Positions 1 to 13,727 of a DNA stretch of 64,000 nt are shown here, piece after piece. The notes below the pieces were generated by a model. The model searched no databases, was not told where the DNA came from, and was given only the letters and a program-made list of their open reading frames with translations. The DNA is from Planococcus citri (lineage: Eukaryota > Arthropoda > Insecta > Hemiptera > Pseudococcidae): the NCBI RefSeq assembly GCF_950023065.1, contig NC_088677.1, positions 11,178,001-11,242,000 of the forward strand, written 5' to 3'. A program made the position numbers and the translations under genes. Within the stretch, counting starts at the first letter, position 1. Every line of letters begins with the position of its first letter.

Positions 1-6
1 TTCATC

Positions 7-51
7 GACTCATCGTTGATGGACTCATCGTTGATCGACTCATCGTTGCAT
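7..51 (+). repeat. 15-bp short tandem repeat, three units
   Basis: Three consecutive 15-bp units share the core GACTCATCGTTG and end in ATG, ATC and CAT. They lie at the window edge, so the array may continue upstream. Confidence 0.85.
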
Positions 52-1180
52 TATTTCTCGGTGTATGGTTCCATGGTAGAGTAAAAGCTAAGTATCCAGA
101 TGGTGAGCATCGTAACTAAGTGGTGAGTTTCTGCACGTTTTTGAGCATATTTTATATTTTGATTTTTGACGAGTAATTTTGAACGATGTTTTGATAAATT
201 GGTAGCACGTGATGTTATTTTGACAAACTTTTCCAACTAAAATTCGTAGGAATTTTGATGAAATACTTTCTCGTATCGCTGATTTTTGTTAATCTTCGTG
301 TGTTTTACTTACATTTTTCATGATACCTTATTGCACTTAATTTTTGTTGGATTTAGGGTATACTTACTAATTTCACTTGAGAAAACATTTTTCGGATGTA
401 TTTTTCGTACAGTTTGAATCAATGGCTTTTAGGAAAATCAACAAGAATTTTGAGGAGTTGTCCCAAAATTTCACTCAGTTTTTTCTGAATTATCATCGAT
501 CTATGATAACATATTACAATATCTGACATTCCGTTGAATGATTTTTAAAATATTATATAGGTAATTTTAGTTTTGGTAATTTTCAATAATTTGATCGGCA
601 ACTTGCGAGATTTTGCTAGAATTAGAGATGTGTTTTTCAGTTCTCAGCTGATGTTCCTTTTCAATTACTTATTTTTTTTTTACGTCGAGAACTTTTTACC
701 GTATTCAAATATTGAAAGGAAAATAATGTCTTACCTGACGCTCAATCGTGTATTTGAGCATTATATAATGATGGATACTTTAATGTGACTGAACTACTCG
801 AAATGATCAGAAATGTTTTCCAGAAAAAAAAACCTCTTCACCAAATTTTGACTTCGTTTCTGCTAAAACACCCTCAAAGCTCCAAAAATGCTCGAAGTTG
901 TCATAGGTACCTATTTTTTAATTGCCAGTAGATTCGAATTTAGAATTTATATGGGTAGGTACTTAGGTAGTAGGAGAGGTACCTTACACCATTGCCACAG
1001 ATGAACGTTTTGCAGTGGGTTGACTTGTTTGACCTCTCTCTGAGTTCAAAGAAGCAGATTTTTGAATCATTTTTCAGTGTGGTTTATTTTACCTCGTCTG
1101 CAGGTATTGGCTTGTAGAGATTGTGTATATTATTAATTATTATCTCTCAGAATATCCACGAAGACCTTTATGCAAGCGGT
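52..1180 (+). repeat. Partial upstream copy of the 4.15-kb unit (modules E, F, B)
   Basis: The block around 585-745 (AGAGATGTGTTTTTCAGTTC through AATAATGTCTTACC) is paralogous to 4975-5095, 9090-9200 and 13390-13470. Module B text at 830-1120 (GCTCCAAAAATGCTCGAAG, then TTGACTTGTTTGACCTCTCT) is paralogous to 5150-5420 and 9290-9560. The first 500 bases hold weaker similarity to modules E and F. No coding region is apparent. Confidence 0.7.
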
Positions 1181-4100
1181 TGAAAAGGTCTATTTTTGAG
1201 ACATTTTTTTAACACGTTTTTTGACCTTGTAACTGGAGAATGCCTCAGATGTGCATTTTGCGCAATTCGTACAGGGTGTTCCGAAAGTCGTCTGCCCCCT
1301 GCCAAAATTCAAATGAAAATGGTACTCAAGAAGACGATCAAAGAACGTCAAGTATTACGACTGGTTGTCTATTTTGTAAATTTAAGGAGCCACGTGCTTC
1401 GCAAAACTCGAAATTCACCAATTTTGAAAAAAAAAATCACAAAATAAGAAAAAGTTTGGATCATTTAAACGACGACCATAATCCAACTAGTACTCGAGTG
1501 GACGAACAGAAAATGTTATTATGACTAATTGCTTGTTTTCAAAATTGAAGGGTCAAACTTGATTCAAACTTTTCAAATTCGTTGTGCCCTAGATTTTGAG
1601 GATTTTGAATTTTGAAATTGCTTACGACCCTTCGATTTCCTCACTTGAAATGATTCCTTCTGAAAACAGAAACTCTCTTGCAATCAGCGAATGGATTATG
1701 GTTCCTCCACCTCAACCGTACTTGTGATTGGTTTTTCTGATTTCAAAAGAAAATTAACAGCAGTTTCATTTTTTCAGTTTTTTCAATTGAATGATTGAAC
1801 CAGAATTCCAGGAACTGCTCTTGGCACCTTTGAAGGATCTACAACTTTTGTATCATTTTGACAGGATGTAAGTCTGTTTTACACCCTTTTTCACCACCGA
1901 ATTTGTGATTATTTGTGCCAATTTTGTAATCTTAACTAACGATATGGGTCCTTATTCAATTTTTGTAGCGGTTGATTCCGCTTTGATAATGATTTAGTTT
2001 TCGAAATTTTCAAATATTTTTGATAATTTTACAAAGAGATCTCCTGAAGTTTCGCGATAATGCGTGCTTCAAATATTAAATTGGGTAGGTACCTATTTTA
2101 AACGGTTTCATGTACCTAGATACTCAATGGAAATTTGAAGAGTTTTTGAGCAATTTTACTGGAATTTTGCTAGGTTTTTCTGATGTTTCACGCATTGATT
2201 TTTTTTCCAAGTCGAGAACTTTTTACCATTGTTCAAATTGAAAGGAAAATAACGTCTTACTCTGTTGCTCGCTCGTGAATTTGAGATTTGTTAAACGAAA
2301 TTTGAATACACTGAACTGAATCAATACTGTATGAATCGTTCACAAACGTCTTATATTCAGTAGATGCGGGAACAAGTGAGATAATCTACTTGAGGGGTTC
2401 CATGGAAAAGGGGCCTTAGTCAATTTTTTTTTATTTTTTTTATTTTTACAATTCTGAATATATATATTTCTAAAATTATTTTTTAAAATCAATTTCACGA
2501 TATTCAGTGATATTGAAGTGTTCTTCCATGAAAAAAAAAACAACTTGTAAAAATCAGTGAAAAAAAAATTGACTAAGGCCCCTTTTCCACGAAGCCCCTC
2601 ACTTCAGCTCTTCCAAAGCAGAATATTCAGAAAATTATCCATTTATTCGTGAATGATTTGGATCAGTTCAGGAATTGTTCACGTATGCCTCAATTTCACA
2701 CGATTAAAGGGGCCACATGCTTCGCAAAACTCAAAAATTTTATACTTTGGAAAAAAAAATCATCGAGAATAAAAAAATGTTTGAATCACTCAGAAGAAGG
2801 CCGATAACCCATGGTACTCGAGTGTACGAACAAGAAAATGTTACGATGGCAAATGGCTCATCTTCAGAATTGAAAGGGTAAACTTGATTCTAAATTACTA
2901 AATTTGTTTTGCTCTAGATTTTGAAAATTTTAAATTTTCAAATTAATGCCCCTTTGATTTCCTCACTTGAAACTATTCCTCGTGATAACAGAAACTCTCT
3001 TGCAATCGGCAAATGAATGATGGTTTCTTCACTATACTTCTTGTGGTAGCAGTTCTCTTCTTTTTTCTTTCATGAGTTCAAAAGAAAATTAACAGAAGTT
3101 TCTTTCTTAATTATTGTACTTGCGTTGATAATGATTCATTTGCGTAATCTCAACCATTTTTGGTTATTTATCGAAGAAAACTGCTGAAATTTCGCGATGA
3201 TGCTTGCGTAAATTTTCAAATGAGTCATTTTTAATGGTTTGAGGTACCTATCTACTTAATGGAGATTTGAATAGTTTTAGAGTAATTTTGCTAGAATTTT
3301 GCTCGGTTTTTCTGATATTTTATCGATCTACGATAACTTACAGTGTCTAATGAGTAAGTTGAATAATTTGCATCAGACACATTGCATGTAATTGATTATT
3401 GATGATTTTTAATGATTGAGATGTTTTTTTTAAGCTTTTTTAAACGGTTCTTACCACAAAATCACCAGCTTTTGAGCAATTGTCTCAAAATTTTGATTAG
3501 GTTTTCTGAATTTATAATCAATTCACAATAACTTACAATATCTGTTATATTCAGTTGAATGATTTTTATGTATTATATTAGGTATGCAATTCAAATTGCG
3601 GTAATTTTCAATGATTTAGGCGACATTTGCAAGATTGTTCTTGAATTAGAGATGTGTTTTCAGTTCTCAGATGTATTCAATTTTTTTCAAGTCGAGAACT
3701 ACTTATTTACCATGTTCAAATTGAAAGGAAAATAATGTCTTACCCTGTATTAAAAAAATGAGCCAGTTTTACCCATAGATTAGCCCCCTTCAATTATGAA
3801 GGTAGGCAATTTGTGCTAATAACTTCTTTTGGCCATCCACTCATATACTTTGAGTTGACAAAGTCACTTGAATGATCCAAACATTTTCTCATTTTTGGAG
3901 AATTTTTCAAAATTGGTAAATTTTTGTTCAAAAATGGTGGAACTTCGTCAATTTACAATTCTAGCTTGTTTCCACCTGAAATCATCAAACGTGTGAATGA
4001 CGAATGACCTAAATACTACAAATCAACTATATGTAGTTATAGGTATTTCTATATTCACCCATATAGGAAACTCTGATGAAACTCCCTTCTGGGATGACTT

Positions 4101-5461
4101 GCTGACCAGAATTCATTTCTGCACAGAATAGTAGGTATGAGCTCAAAATACATCTGGTCCTGCCATTTCATTAATGTTATAAATCGTGCGCTTATCCCGC
4201 TCAATTTAATCTGAACTTGAAACTTTTCTGTGTCAAAACAGAAACCCTCTTGCAATCAGCGAATACATGATGGTTTCTTGTTTAATCAGCGAGAATATAG
4301 GATGGTTTCTTGTTCATCTATCAACTTGAGTATCTTTGATAACAGACTACTGAAAGGTTCCACCATCAATTTCATACTAAGTAGATGTCTTAGGTTTGCC
4401 ATCTTTGATAATATCTGCATATTGTCTTTCAATTGAACTTGAAGGGGCCATGAGCTTTGCAAAATTTGAAATAATATGTACCTATCTTAGAAAAAAATCA
4501 TCAAGAATGAGAAAATGTTTGAATCACTCAAAAGAAGGCCCATAACTTGTAGTACTCGAGTAAACAAACAAAAAAATGTTATGATGACAAATGGTTCATC
4601 TTCAAAATTGAAGGGGTAAAATATTGATTCAAAATTTCAAAATTTGTTGTGCCCTAGATTTTGGAAATTTTGAATTTTGAAATTGTGAATACCTCTTCAG
4701 TATCCTCGCTTGGAACTATTCCTCGTGAAAACAGAAGCTCTTGCAATCAGCAAATAGGAACCAACCAAAAAAAAAAGGTAGATGCGGATTTCTCCTGTAT
4801 GGCGACTGTGCGACTCTCTTTTCTTTTCCTCCTCAGTTACCTATGAAGAAAATTAACAGCTGTTGCTTCGTAAATTTTCTTCAATTATCAAATAATTAAA
4901 CTACGACTCCATAAGCTGTTCTCGCCAACTTTCAAGGATCTACAACCTTTGTATCATTTTGACTAGTTTCAAGAGATGTGTTTTTCAGTTCTCTTATGTT
5001 CCTTTTTATTATTATTTTTTTTACGCCGAGAACTTTTTACCATATTCAAATATTGAAAGGAAAATAATATCTTACTCTGATGCTCCCTTGTGTATTTGAG
5101 CATATTTCGTATGATCAAAAATGTTTTCCAAAAGAAAAAAAACCTCGTTCACCAATTTTTGACTTCATTTCTGCTAAAACACCCATAAAGCTCCAAAAAT
5201 GCTCGATGTTGTCGTATCTTTTTAATTGCTGGAAGTTTTGAATTTAGAATTTAGATGGGTGCAATGTACACTGTTGGCACAGATCACACAGATGTGCATT
5301 TTGCAGTAGGTTGATTTGTTTGACCTCTCTCTAGATTCAAAGAAGCAATTTTTGAATCATTTTTCAGGGTGGGTAATTTACTTACCTCGCCTGCAGGTAT
5401 TAGCCTGTAGAGATTGTGCGTATTATCTTTCAAAATATCCACAAAGACCATTCTCCAAGGT
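1181..5461 (+). repeat. Higher-order repeat copy I (about 4.28 kb)
   Basis: The copy starts at TGAAAAGGTC and runs to the next occurrence at 5462. Internal order is: module B tail with ACAGGGTGTTCCGAAAGTCG (about 1273), module C, L at 1674, D and E, F, the TIR-MITE (2392-2600), G, C, L at 2995, E and F, an inverted C block (about 3770-3960), module A (about 4060-4230), L at 4246, C, L at 4740, D, F and B. The same order recurs in copy II, which is why I read this as a tandem higher-order repeat rather than scattered insertions. Confidence 0.75.
2392..2600. mobile_element. TIR-MITE, full-length copy 1
   Basis: Termini are inverted: the left end has GGAAAAGGGGCCTTAGTCAA and the right end TTGACTAAGGCCCCTTTTCC, each inside a GAGGGG-type tip. 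The pairing continues into T-rich/A-rich arms, giving about 50 bp. ACTT flanks both ends (2388-2391 and 2601-2604), consistent with a 4-bp target duplication. The 209-bp interior has no coding capacity. Copies elsewhere sit at the same position in the array unit, so the element inserted before the array amplified. The superfamily is not settled. Confidence 0.8.
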
Positions 5462-8400
5462 TGAAAAGGTCAATTTTTGAGACATTTTTTAACACATTTT
5501 TTTGACCTATACTTGAAGTCTCTCTTCTCCACGGTATGATGGGAAGGGGCTCGAAATTCGGGCATGTAACGGGAGAATGTCCCAGATGTGTGGTTTGCGT
5601 GATTTGTACAGGGTGTTCTGAAAGTCGAAATTTCAAATGTAAGAAGTACTCAAGGAGTCAATCAAAGAACGTTATTATGACAGATTGTCTATCTTGTTAA
5701 TTGAAATAGCCATGTGCTTTCCAAAACTCAGAATTCGCTAACTTTGAAAAAAAAATCAAAAAATCAAAAATGTTTGGATCTTTTAAATGACAACCATAAC
5801 TCATAGTAGGTACTCAAGTGGACAAACAGAAAATGGCATTAGGGTCAAACTTGGATCAACATTTTAAAATTTATTGTGCCCTAGATTTTGAAAATTTTGA
5901 ATTTTTAAATTGTTTACAACCCTTCGAATTCCTCACTTGAAACATTCCTCTTGAAAGCAGAAACTCTCTTGCAATCAGCAAATACTAGATGATGGGTTTT
6001 TCAATTGAATGGAAAATTCCATTAACTGTTCTAGCCAACGTTCAAGGATCTACAACATTTGTATCATTTTGACAGGTTTTAAGCCTGTCTTACCTATGTA
6101 CTTTTTCATCACCGAATTTGCGATTTTTGTGCCAATTTTGTAGTTTTAACTAGTGATATACCTATGGGTACTTTATTAAATTTTTGCAGCGTTTAATTCC
6201 CCTTCGATAATGATTTATTTTTCAAGTTTTGCAATGATGCGTGCTTAAATTTTCAAATTACCTATTTTCAACGGTTTCTGGTGCCTGGGTACCTACTCAA
6301 TGGAAATTTGAAGAGTTTTTGATCAATTTTACTAGAATTTTGCTAGGGTTTTTTTAAGTTGAAAACTTTTTACCATGTTTAAATTGAAAGGAAAATAATG
6401 TCTTACTCTGACGCTCGCTCGTGTATTTGAGATTCAGAAAATGGATTAGCGTTGGACGACTGTATCAATACTGTATGAATTGTTCACAAACGTCTTATAT
6501 CCAGTAGATGCGAGAACAAGTGAGCTAATCCACTTGAGGGGTTCCATGGAAAAGGGGCCTTAATCAATTTTTTTTGTTTTGATTTTTACAATTCTGAATA
6601 TAAGTTTTTTAAATTAATTTTTTTAAATAATTTCACCTTATTCAGTGATATTGAAGTGTTCATGTTTGCTTATAGAAAAAAATTTCAAGTCTATTTGAAC
6701 TTGTAAAAATCAGTGAAAAAAAATTGACTAAGGCCCCTTTTCCACAAAGCCCCTCACTTCAGCTTTTCCGAAGCAGCATATATTTAGAAAATTATCCATT
6801 TGTTCGCGAACGATTTGGATCAGTACAGGAATCGTTCACAAACGCCTTGATTTTACTCGAAATTTACTAATTTAGAAAAACATCATCAAGAAGAAGAAGA
6901 AGTTTGAATCACTGGAAAGAAGGCCCATAACCCGTAGTACTCCAGATGAATGAACAAAAAAATTTTACGATTATAAATGGACCATCTTCAAAATTAAAGT
7001 GGTAAACTTGATTCAAAATTTCTTTGAAAATTTTAAAATTTTCCAATTGTTTATGCCCCTTTGATTTCTTTACTTGAAACATTCCTCGTGATAACAGAAA
7101 CTCTCTCGCAATCAGCAAAGGATCCACCACCTTTTGTAGTACCAAACAGTTATTTTATTTTATGAGTTCAAAAGAAAATTAACAGAAGTTTCTTTCTTAA
7201 TTGTTTTCGCGTTGATAATGATTTATTTGTGTAATTTCAACCATTTTTGGTTATTTATGGAAGATAACTGCTGAAATTTCGCGATGATGCTTGCGTAAAT
7301 TTTCAAATGAGTCATTTTTAATGGTTTGAGGTACCTACCTATCTACTTACCTAATGGAGATTTGAAGAGTATTTGAGTTCCTATTTCACTAGAATTTTGC
7401 TCGGTTTTTCTGATTTTTCATCGATCTACAATAACTTACAATATCTTATACATTCAGTTGATTGATTTTTATGTACATTATGCAATGCAAGGTGTGGTAA
7501 TTTTAAATCTTCTTGAATTAGAGATGTGTTTTCAGTTCTCAGATGCATTCAATTTTTTTTATGTCGAGAACTATTTACCATGTTCAAATTGAAAGTAAAA
7601 TAATGTCTTACTGTCTATAAAAAAATGAACCACTCAATTTCATCCAACAGGTGTTCGAAAGTCTATAACAGTAATCGTTTACATGTACATTTAAACATTA
7701 TGATAACTTTGAGAAGAATGTTTTTTGGAAAATTAAAAATAAGTTAAGATTATATTATATGATCTGTATCATTCAAACGACACAACGGCCATAGCCATTA
7801 GTACTCGAGTGGACGAACAAAAAGTGTTATTGACTAATCATCCATCTTGAAAACTGAAGGGTCAAATTTATTCAAGATTTTTAAATTTGTTGTGCTGTAG
7901 ATTTTGAAAATTTTGAATTTTCAAATTGCGTTAGCCCCCCTTAATTTTGAAGGTAGGCAATTTGTGCTAATAACTTCTTTTGTTCATCCACTCGTATACT
8001 TTGAGTTGACGAAGTCACATTGAATGATCCAAACATTTTCTCATTTTTGGCAAATTTTTAAAAATTGGTAAATATTTCTTAAAAATGGTGGACCCTCCTC
8101 AATTCAAAATTCTAGCTTGTTTCCACCTGAAATCATCTAACGTGTCAATGACGAATGATGTAAATACTACAAATCAACTTTAGTTAGGTACTTCTATTCA
8201 CCCATATAGTAGGTTAAAACCGTAGGAATCCCTGAAACTCACTTCTGGGATGACTCACCGACCAGAATTCATTTCTGCACAGAATAGTTAATATATGAAC
8301 TCAAAATACATCTTGTCCTGCCATTTCATTAAAGTTATAAATCGTGGGCTTATCCCGTTCAATTTAATCTGAACTTGAAACTATTCGGTGTCAAAACAGG

Positions 8401-9601
8401 AACCCTCTTGCAATCAGTGAATATAGATGATGGTTTCTTGTTTTTCACGACATTATCATTGTTAACAACCCGTTGAAAGGTTGCACCAATGATTTCACAC
8501 TAAGTAGATGTCTTAGGTTTGTCATCTTTGATAATATCTGCATACCTACCGCCTCTCAATTGAACATGAAGGGGCCACGTGCTTCACAAAGCTCGAAATT
8601 TAATACTTTGGAAACAAATAATCAAGAAATGAGAAAATGTTTGAATCACTCAAAAGAAGGCCCATAACCCGTAGTACTCGAGTGAACAAACAAAAAAATG
8701 TTGGGATGAAAAATGGCCCATCTTCAAAATTGAAGGGTTAAAACTTGATTCAAAATTTCCAAATTTGTTGTGCCCTAGATTTTGGTAATTTCGAGTTTTC
8801 AAATTGTGAGTACCTCTTTCAACTTTCTCGCTTGGAACTATTCCTCGTGAAAACAGAAGCTCTCTTGCAATCAGCAAATAGGAACCAACCAAAAAAAAAA
8901 AAGGTAGATGCGGATTTCTCCTGTATGGCGAATGTGCAACTCTCTTTTCCTCCTCAGTTACATATGAAGAAAATTAACAGCAGTTGCTTAGTAAATTTTC
9001 TTCGATTATCGAATAATTAAACTAGAACTCCATAAACTGTTCTTGCCAATCAAAAATCCACAATTTTTGTATCCATTTTGACTGGTTTCAAGAGATCGTG
9101 TTTTTCAGTTCTCTGACCTTCCTTTTAATTTTTTCTTTACGTCGAGAACTTTTTACCATATTCAAATATTGAAAGGAAAATAATGTCTTACTCTGACGCT
9201 CACTCGTGCATTTGAGGATAATTTAAAATATATTGAATAATGGTACACGATATGATCAAAAAAGTTTTCCAGAAGAAAGAAACCTCGTTCCGCAATTTTT
9301 GACTTCATTTCTGCTAAAACACCCATAAAGCTCCAAAAATGCTTGAAGTTGTCATATCTTTTTAATTGCTGGAAGTTTCGAATTTCGAATTTAGATGGGT
9401 ACAATGTACACCATTGCCACATGATGTGCATTTTGCAGTAGGTTGATTTGTTTCACCTCTCTAGGTTCAATGAAGTTGATTTTTGAATCATTTTTCAGGG
9501 TGGTTTATTTTACATACATTGTCTGCAGGCATTAGCCTGTAGAGATTGTACCTAGGTACGTATTATCTTTCGAAATATCCACAAAGGCCTTTCTTTGAGG
9601 T
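5462..9601 (+). repeat. Higher-order repeat copy II (about 4.14 kb)
   Basis: Order matches copy I: B tail with CAGGGTGTTCTGAAAGTCG (about 5608), C, L at 5966, E, F, MITE (6536-6755), G, C, L at 7103, E and F, inverted C (about 7920-8100), A (about 8210-8390), L at 8403, C, L at 8863, D, F and B. A local segment at about 7635-7780 has no clear partner elsewhere in the window. Alignment offsets to copy I are 4144 bp at the MITE and 4281 bp at the start, so indels are spread along the unit. Confidence 0.75.
6536..6755. mobile_element. TIR-MITE, full-length copy 2
   Basis: It has the same termini as the copy at 2392-2600 and the same flanking ACTT on both sides. It is about 220 bp long, with an interior GTGATATTGAAGTGTTC block shared by all copies. 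Its position 4144 bp downstream of copy 1 shows duplication with the host unit rather than an independent insertion. Confidence 0.8.
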
Positions 9602-10676
9602 TGAAAAGGTCAATTTTTGAGACATTTTTTAACACGTTTTTTTAACCTATACTTGAAGTCTCTCTTCTCCATGATGTGATGGAGAGGGGCTCGAATTTTG
9701 GGCATGGAACTGGAGAATGCCCCAGATGTGCCTTTTGCGCAATTTGTACTGGGTGTTCCGAAAGTCGTCTGCACTCTACCAAAATTCAAATGTAAAAAGT
9801 AATCGAGGATACGATCAAAGAATGTTATTATGACTGGTTGTGTATCTTGTAAATTGAAATACCCACATGCTTTCCAAAACTTGAAATTCGCTATTTGAAA
9901 AAAAAAATCAAAAATGAGAAAATGTTTGGATCATTTGAAGGACAACCATAACTTATAGTAGGTAGAGGTACTCAAGTGGCCGAACAAAAAATGGTATTAG
10001 GGTCAAACTTGATTCAAAATATTTAAATTTGTTGTGCCCTAGATTTTAAAAATTTCGAATTTTTGTATTGTTTACGACCCTTTGAATTCCTCACGTGAAA
10101 CTATTCCTCGTGAAAACAGAAACTCTCTTGCAATCAGCAAATATACTAGATGATGGTTCCTCCATAACATGCGTTTTTGGGTATCTGTCTTACGTACTTT
10201 TTCACATTCGAATTTGTGATTTTTGTACCAATTTTGTAGTTTTTAACTTTATTCAATTTTTAGAGCGTTTAATTCCCCTTTGATATTGATTTATTTTTCG
10301 AAATTTTCAATTGTTTTTGGGAATTTTACGAAGAGACCTGCTGAAATTACGCTATGATGTGTGCTTACATTTTTAAATTACCAGTTTTCAACGTTTTCAG
10401 GTACCTGGGTACTGAATGGAAATTTAAAAAGTTTTTGAGCAAGAATTTTGCTCAGTTTTTCTGATTTTTCATGCATTCAATTTGTTTTAAAGGCGAGAAC
10501 TTTCTATACCTACACCATGTTCAATTTGAAAGGAAAATAATGCCTTACTCTGACACTCGCTTGTGTATTTGAGATTTGTAAGTTTGTAAAACGAATTTGC
10601 GCAGAATGAATAAATCAATACTGTATGAATCGTTCACAAACGTCTTGTAGGTGTTCAGTAGATGCGAGAACAGAGG

Positions 10677-10859
10677 TGTGTTTTTGTTTTTTTGATTTTT
10701 ACAATTCTGAATAGGTATAAATTTTTAAAATTAATTTTTTCATCAATTCCACCATATTCAGTGATATTGAAGTGTACTTAGAAAAAATTTCAAGTCCATT
10801 TGAACTTGCAAAATCAGTGAATAAAAATTAACTAACGCCCTTTTTCCACGAAACCCCTC
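10677..10859. mobile_element. TIR-MITE, 5'-truncated copy 3
   Basis: The interior and the right terminus (CCACGAAACCCCTC before ACTT) are present. The left terminal inverted repeat is lost at a junction with GAGAACAG, where the G module normally continues to the insertion site. Confidence 0.7.
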
Positions 10860-11459
10860 ACTTCAGCTCTTCCAATGCAGCATATTCAGAAAATTATCCA
10901 TTCGTTCGCGGACGATTTGGATCAGTTCAGCAATCGTTCACGAACTCCGTAATTTCACATGATTAAAGGGCCACGTGCTTCGCAAAACTCGAAATTTACT
11001 ACATTGGAAAAAAAAATCATCGAGAATAATAAAATGAATTTGAATTACTAGAAAGAAGGCCCATAACCAGTAGTACTCGAGTGAACGAACAAAAAAATGT
11101 TACAATGGCAAATGACTCATCTTCAAAATTGAAGGGGTAAACTTGAATCAACATTTCTAAATTTGTTTTGCCCTAGATTTTGGAAATTTTGAATTTTCAA
11201 ATTGTTTATTCCCCTTCGATTTCCTCTCTCGAAACTATTCCTCGTGAAAACAGAAACTCTCTTGCAATCAGCAAAGAAGAAGATTAACTACAGTTTCTGG
11301 CTTCACTTTTCTTCTTATAATTGTATTGAACGATTGAACTAGAATTCTATGAACTGTTCTCGTCAGCTTTCAAAGATCTACAACTGTTGTATCATTTTGA
11401 GAGGTTTTAATTTTGTCTTTGTTTTACGCATTGTTTGAATTTTTTCACTACCAATTTTT

Positions 11460-13320
11460 GACCTCATTTCTGCTAAAAAAAACTCTCTTGAAGCTCCAAA
11501 AATGCTCAAAGTTTTTTTATTTTTGGATTGCTAGAAGATCCGAATTTCGAATTTAGCTGGTTGCGATGCACAACGTCGCCACAGATGTGCCTTTTTCAGT
11601 ACATATTTGATTTTTTTGACTGCTCTTTGCCAAAATTCAATTGTAGAAAGTACTCGTGGAGACGATCAAAGAACGTTATTACGACTGGTTGTCTATCTTG
11701 TAAATTGAAATAGCTACGTGCTTTCCAAAACTCAAAATTCACTAATTTTGAAAAAAAAAAAAAATCAAAAATGGGAAAATGTTTGAATCATTTAAAACGA
11801 CGCCCATAATCCATAGTATACTTGAGTGGACGCGAACATGAAATATTATTATGACTGTATAATTGCTTATTTTAAAAATTGGATGGTCAAACTTGATTCA
11901 AAATTTCTAAATTTGTTGTGCCCTAGATTTTGAAAATTTGAAAATTTCAAATTAATTATGCCCTTTCAATTTCCTTATTTGAAACTATTCCTCGTGAAAA
12001 CAGAAACTCTCTTGCAATCACCAAAATTAATGGATGATAGTTTCTCCGCCATGATGATCAATGTCGCGGCAGTTCACGTCTTTTATGAGCACAAAAGAAA
12101 ACGAACAGCAATTTATTATTCTTCATTTTTTCAATTGAATAATTAAACCAGAGTTCCATGAACTGTTCTTGTGCCAAAATTCGAATGTAAAAATCACCTA
12201 CTCGAGGAGACGATCAGAGAACGTTATTATGACGGGTTGATTCAATGTTTCTAAATTTTGTGTCCTAAATTTCGAAAATTTTGAATTTTTAAATTGTGTA
12301 TCCTCTTCAATTTCCTTATTTGAAACTACCTATTTCTTGTGAAAACAGAAACTCTCTCTCGCGATCAGCAAATACTAAATGATGGTACCCCTACTACTGT
12401 GTCGTCGGCCATCCTCTTTTCTATGTTCAAAAGAAAATTAACAGTGGTTTTCTTTCTTCATTTTTTTTCAATTGAATGATTGAACCCGGATTCCACGAAC
12501 TGTTTTCACTGACTTTCAAAGATCTACAACTTTTGTATCATTTTGAAGGGTTTTAAGTCTGTTTAACGCATTTTTTCACCACCGAATTTGTGATTTTTCA
12601 CAGAGTCGAAGTAATGAAACTGAAACTGTCGTTTCAGAATTTTCGACAGTACCTGCTTGAGTTTACTCAATTCGATTAATATGTCTTATACATATTTAGT
12701 AGATGTGAGAGCAGGTGAGCTAATCCATTAGAAGCTCTTCCAATGCTGCATATTCAGAAAAGTATTCATTCGTTCGCGAACGATTTGAATCAGTTCAGGG
12801 ATCATTCACTAACGACTTAATTTAATTTGACTCGCAGATAGGCTACAGCTTGACTGCTCCAGTGTTTTTTTGTTAGCGTTCTTGTGTATTCAAATTCTCA
12901 ATTTAAAAAAAAAATTGACGGATTTTGAAAGTTACTCAGTAGAAAAATTTCTCATATTTAGGTGTCGGTACATCACAGTAAAGACAAAATTAAATTTGAA
13001 ATTAACTTCCTGAAGGAGAAACCTTACCTGACTTCGCCAATAATATCATAATAAAATATCCAATCAATTTTAAAATGTGAAGCTGATCTTCATATTTTAT
13101 TCTCATAATACTTGCTCAACTAATTATCTTCATCTTCATTTATTTGTGTTTCATCTCTGAAATTATTGGCGAATATTCCAACGTCTTTTGTATGTACAAG
13201 TTGATTGGTAAATTAATAACAATAAAATAATAAAAACGTATACCTAGTATAAAATTAATTATAAGAAGAAATGAATGCTCACCCTTATCTTATTTTCTGA
13301 GCGCTGAATTCATTTCCTCC
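11460..13320 (+). repeat. Segmental duplication, left copy (partner 16736-18700)
   Basis: This segment and the one at 16736-18700 share the same module order over about 1.9 kb. The shared blocks include AGTACTCGTGGAGACGATCA, the unusual CACAGAGTC...AATGAAACTGAAACT stretch (about 12600 and 17836) and the module M text AATTATAAG...TTATTTTCTGAGCGCTG. The left copy lacks about 130 bp present at 18230-18360. The paired G block near 12720 carries no MITE, which gives an empty site for that element. Confidence 0.8.
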
Positions 13321-13727
13321 TCAGTTACCTATGAAAACAATTAACAGCAGTTGGTTTGTAAATTTTCTTCAATTATCGAATAAGTAATTAAACTAGATTT
13401 TGTTTTTTACGTTCAGAACTTTTTACCATATTCAAATATTGAAAGGAAAATGATGCTTTTACTCTGACACTCACTCGTGTATTTGAGCATAATACTGTTC
13501 CAGAAGAAAAAAAACCTTGTTCAGCAAATTTTGGGCTTCATTTCTGCTAAAACACCCTTACAGTTGTCGTATTTTTTAATTACTGGTAGATTCGAATTCA
13601 GAATTTAGATGGGCACACTGTACACCGTTGCCACGGATGTGCCTTTTGCAGTAGGTTGATTTGTTTGACCTTCTCTCTAGGTTCAATGAAGTCGAGTTTT
13701 GAATCATTTTTCAGGGTGGTTTATTTT

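Larger units (their letters stand above)
9602..13727 (+). repeat. Higher-order repeat copy III, rearranged
   Basis: The first half follows copies I and II: B tail, C, L at 10120, E, F, MITE fragment at 10677-10859, G, C, L at 11258 and D. From about 11460 the order changes to B', C, L at 12006, L at 12353, D, an MITE-free G block (about 12700-12830) and modules N/M (12840-13310). It then returns to the expected D, F and B blocks (13320-13720). The 11460-13320 part is duplicated at 16736-18700. Confidence 0.7.

Noticed and set aside
2340..2543. 67-codon minus-strand frame across the MITE
   Set aside because: It is encoded by the poly-A/poly-T arms and inverted terminus of the MITE and is lysine- and asparagine-rich without any domain.
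13015..13045. Perfect-looking splice donor CAG|GTAAGG on the minus strand
   Set aside because: Comparison with longer M copies shows it was created by a deletion that joined GAAGT and GGTTTCTTC text, so it is probably accidental.
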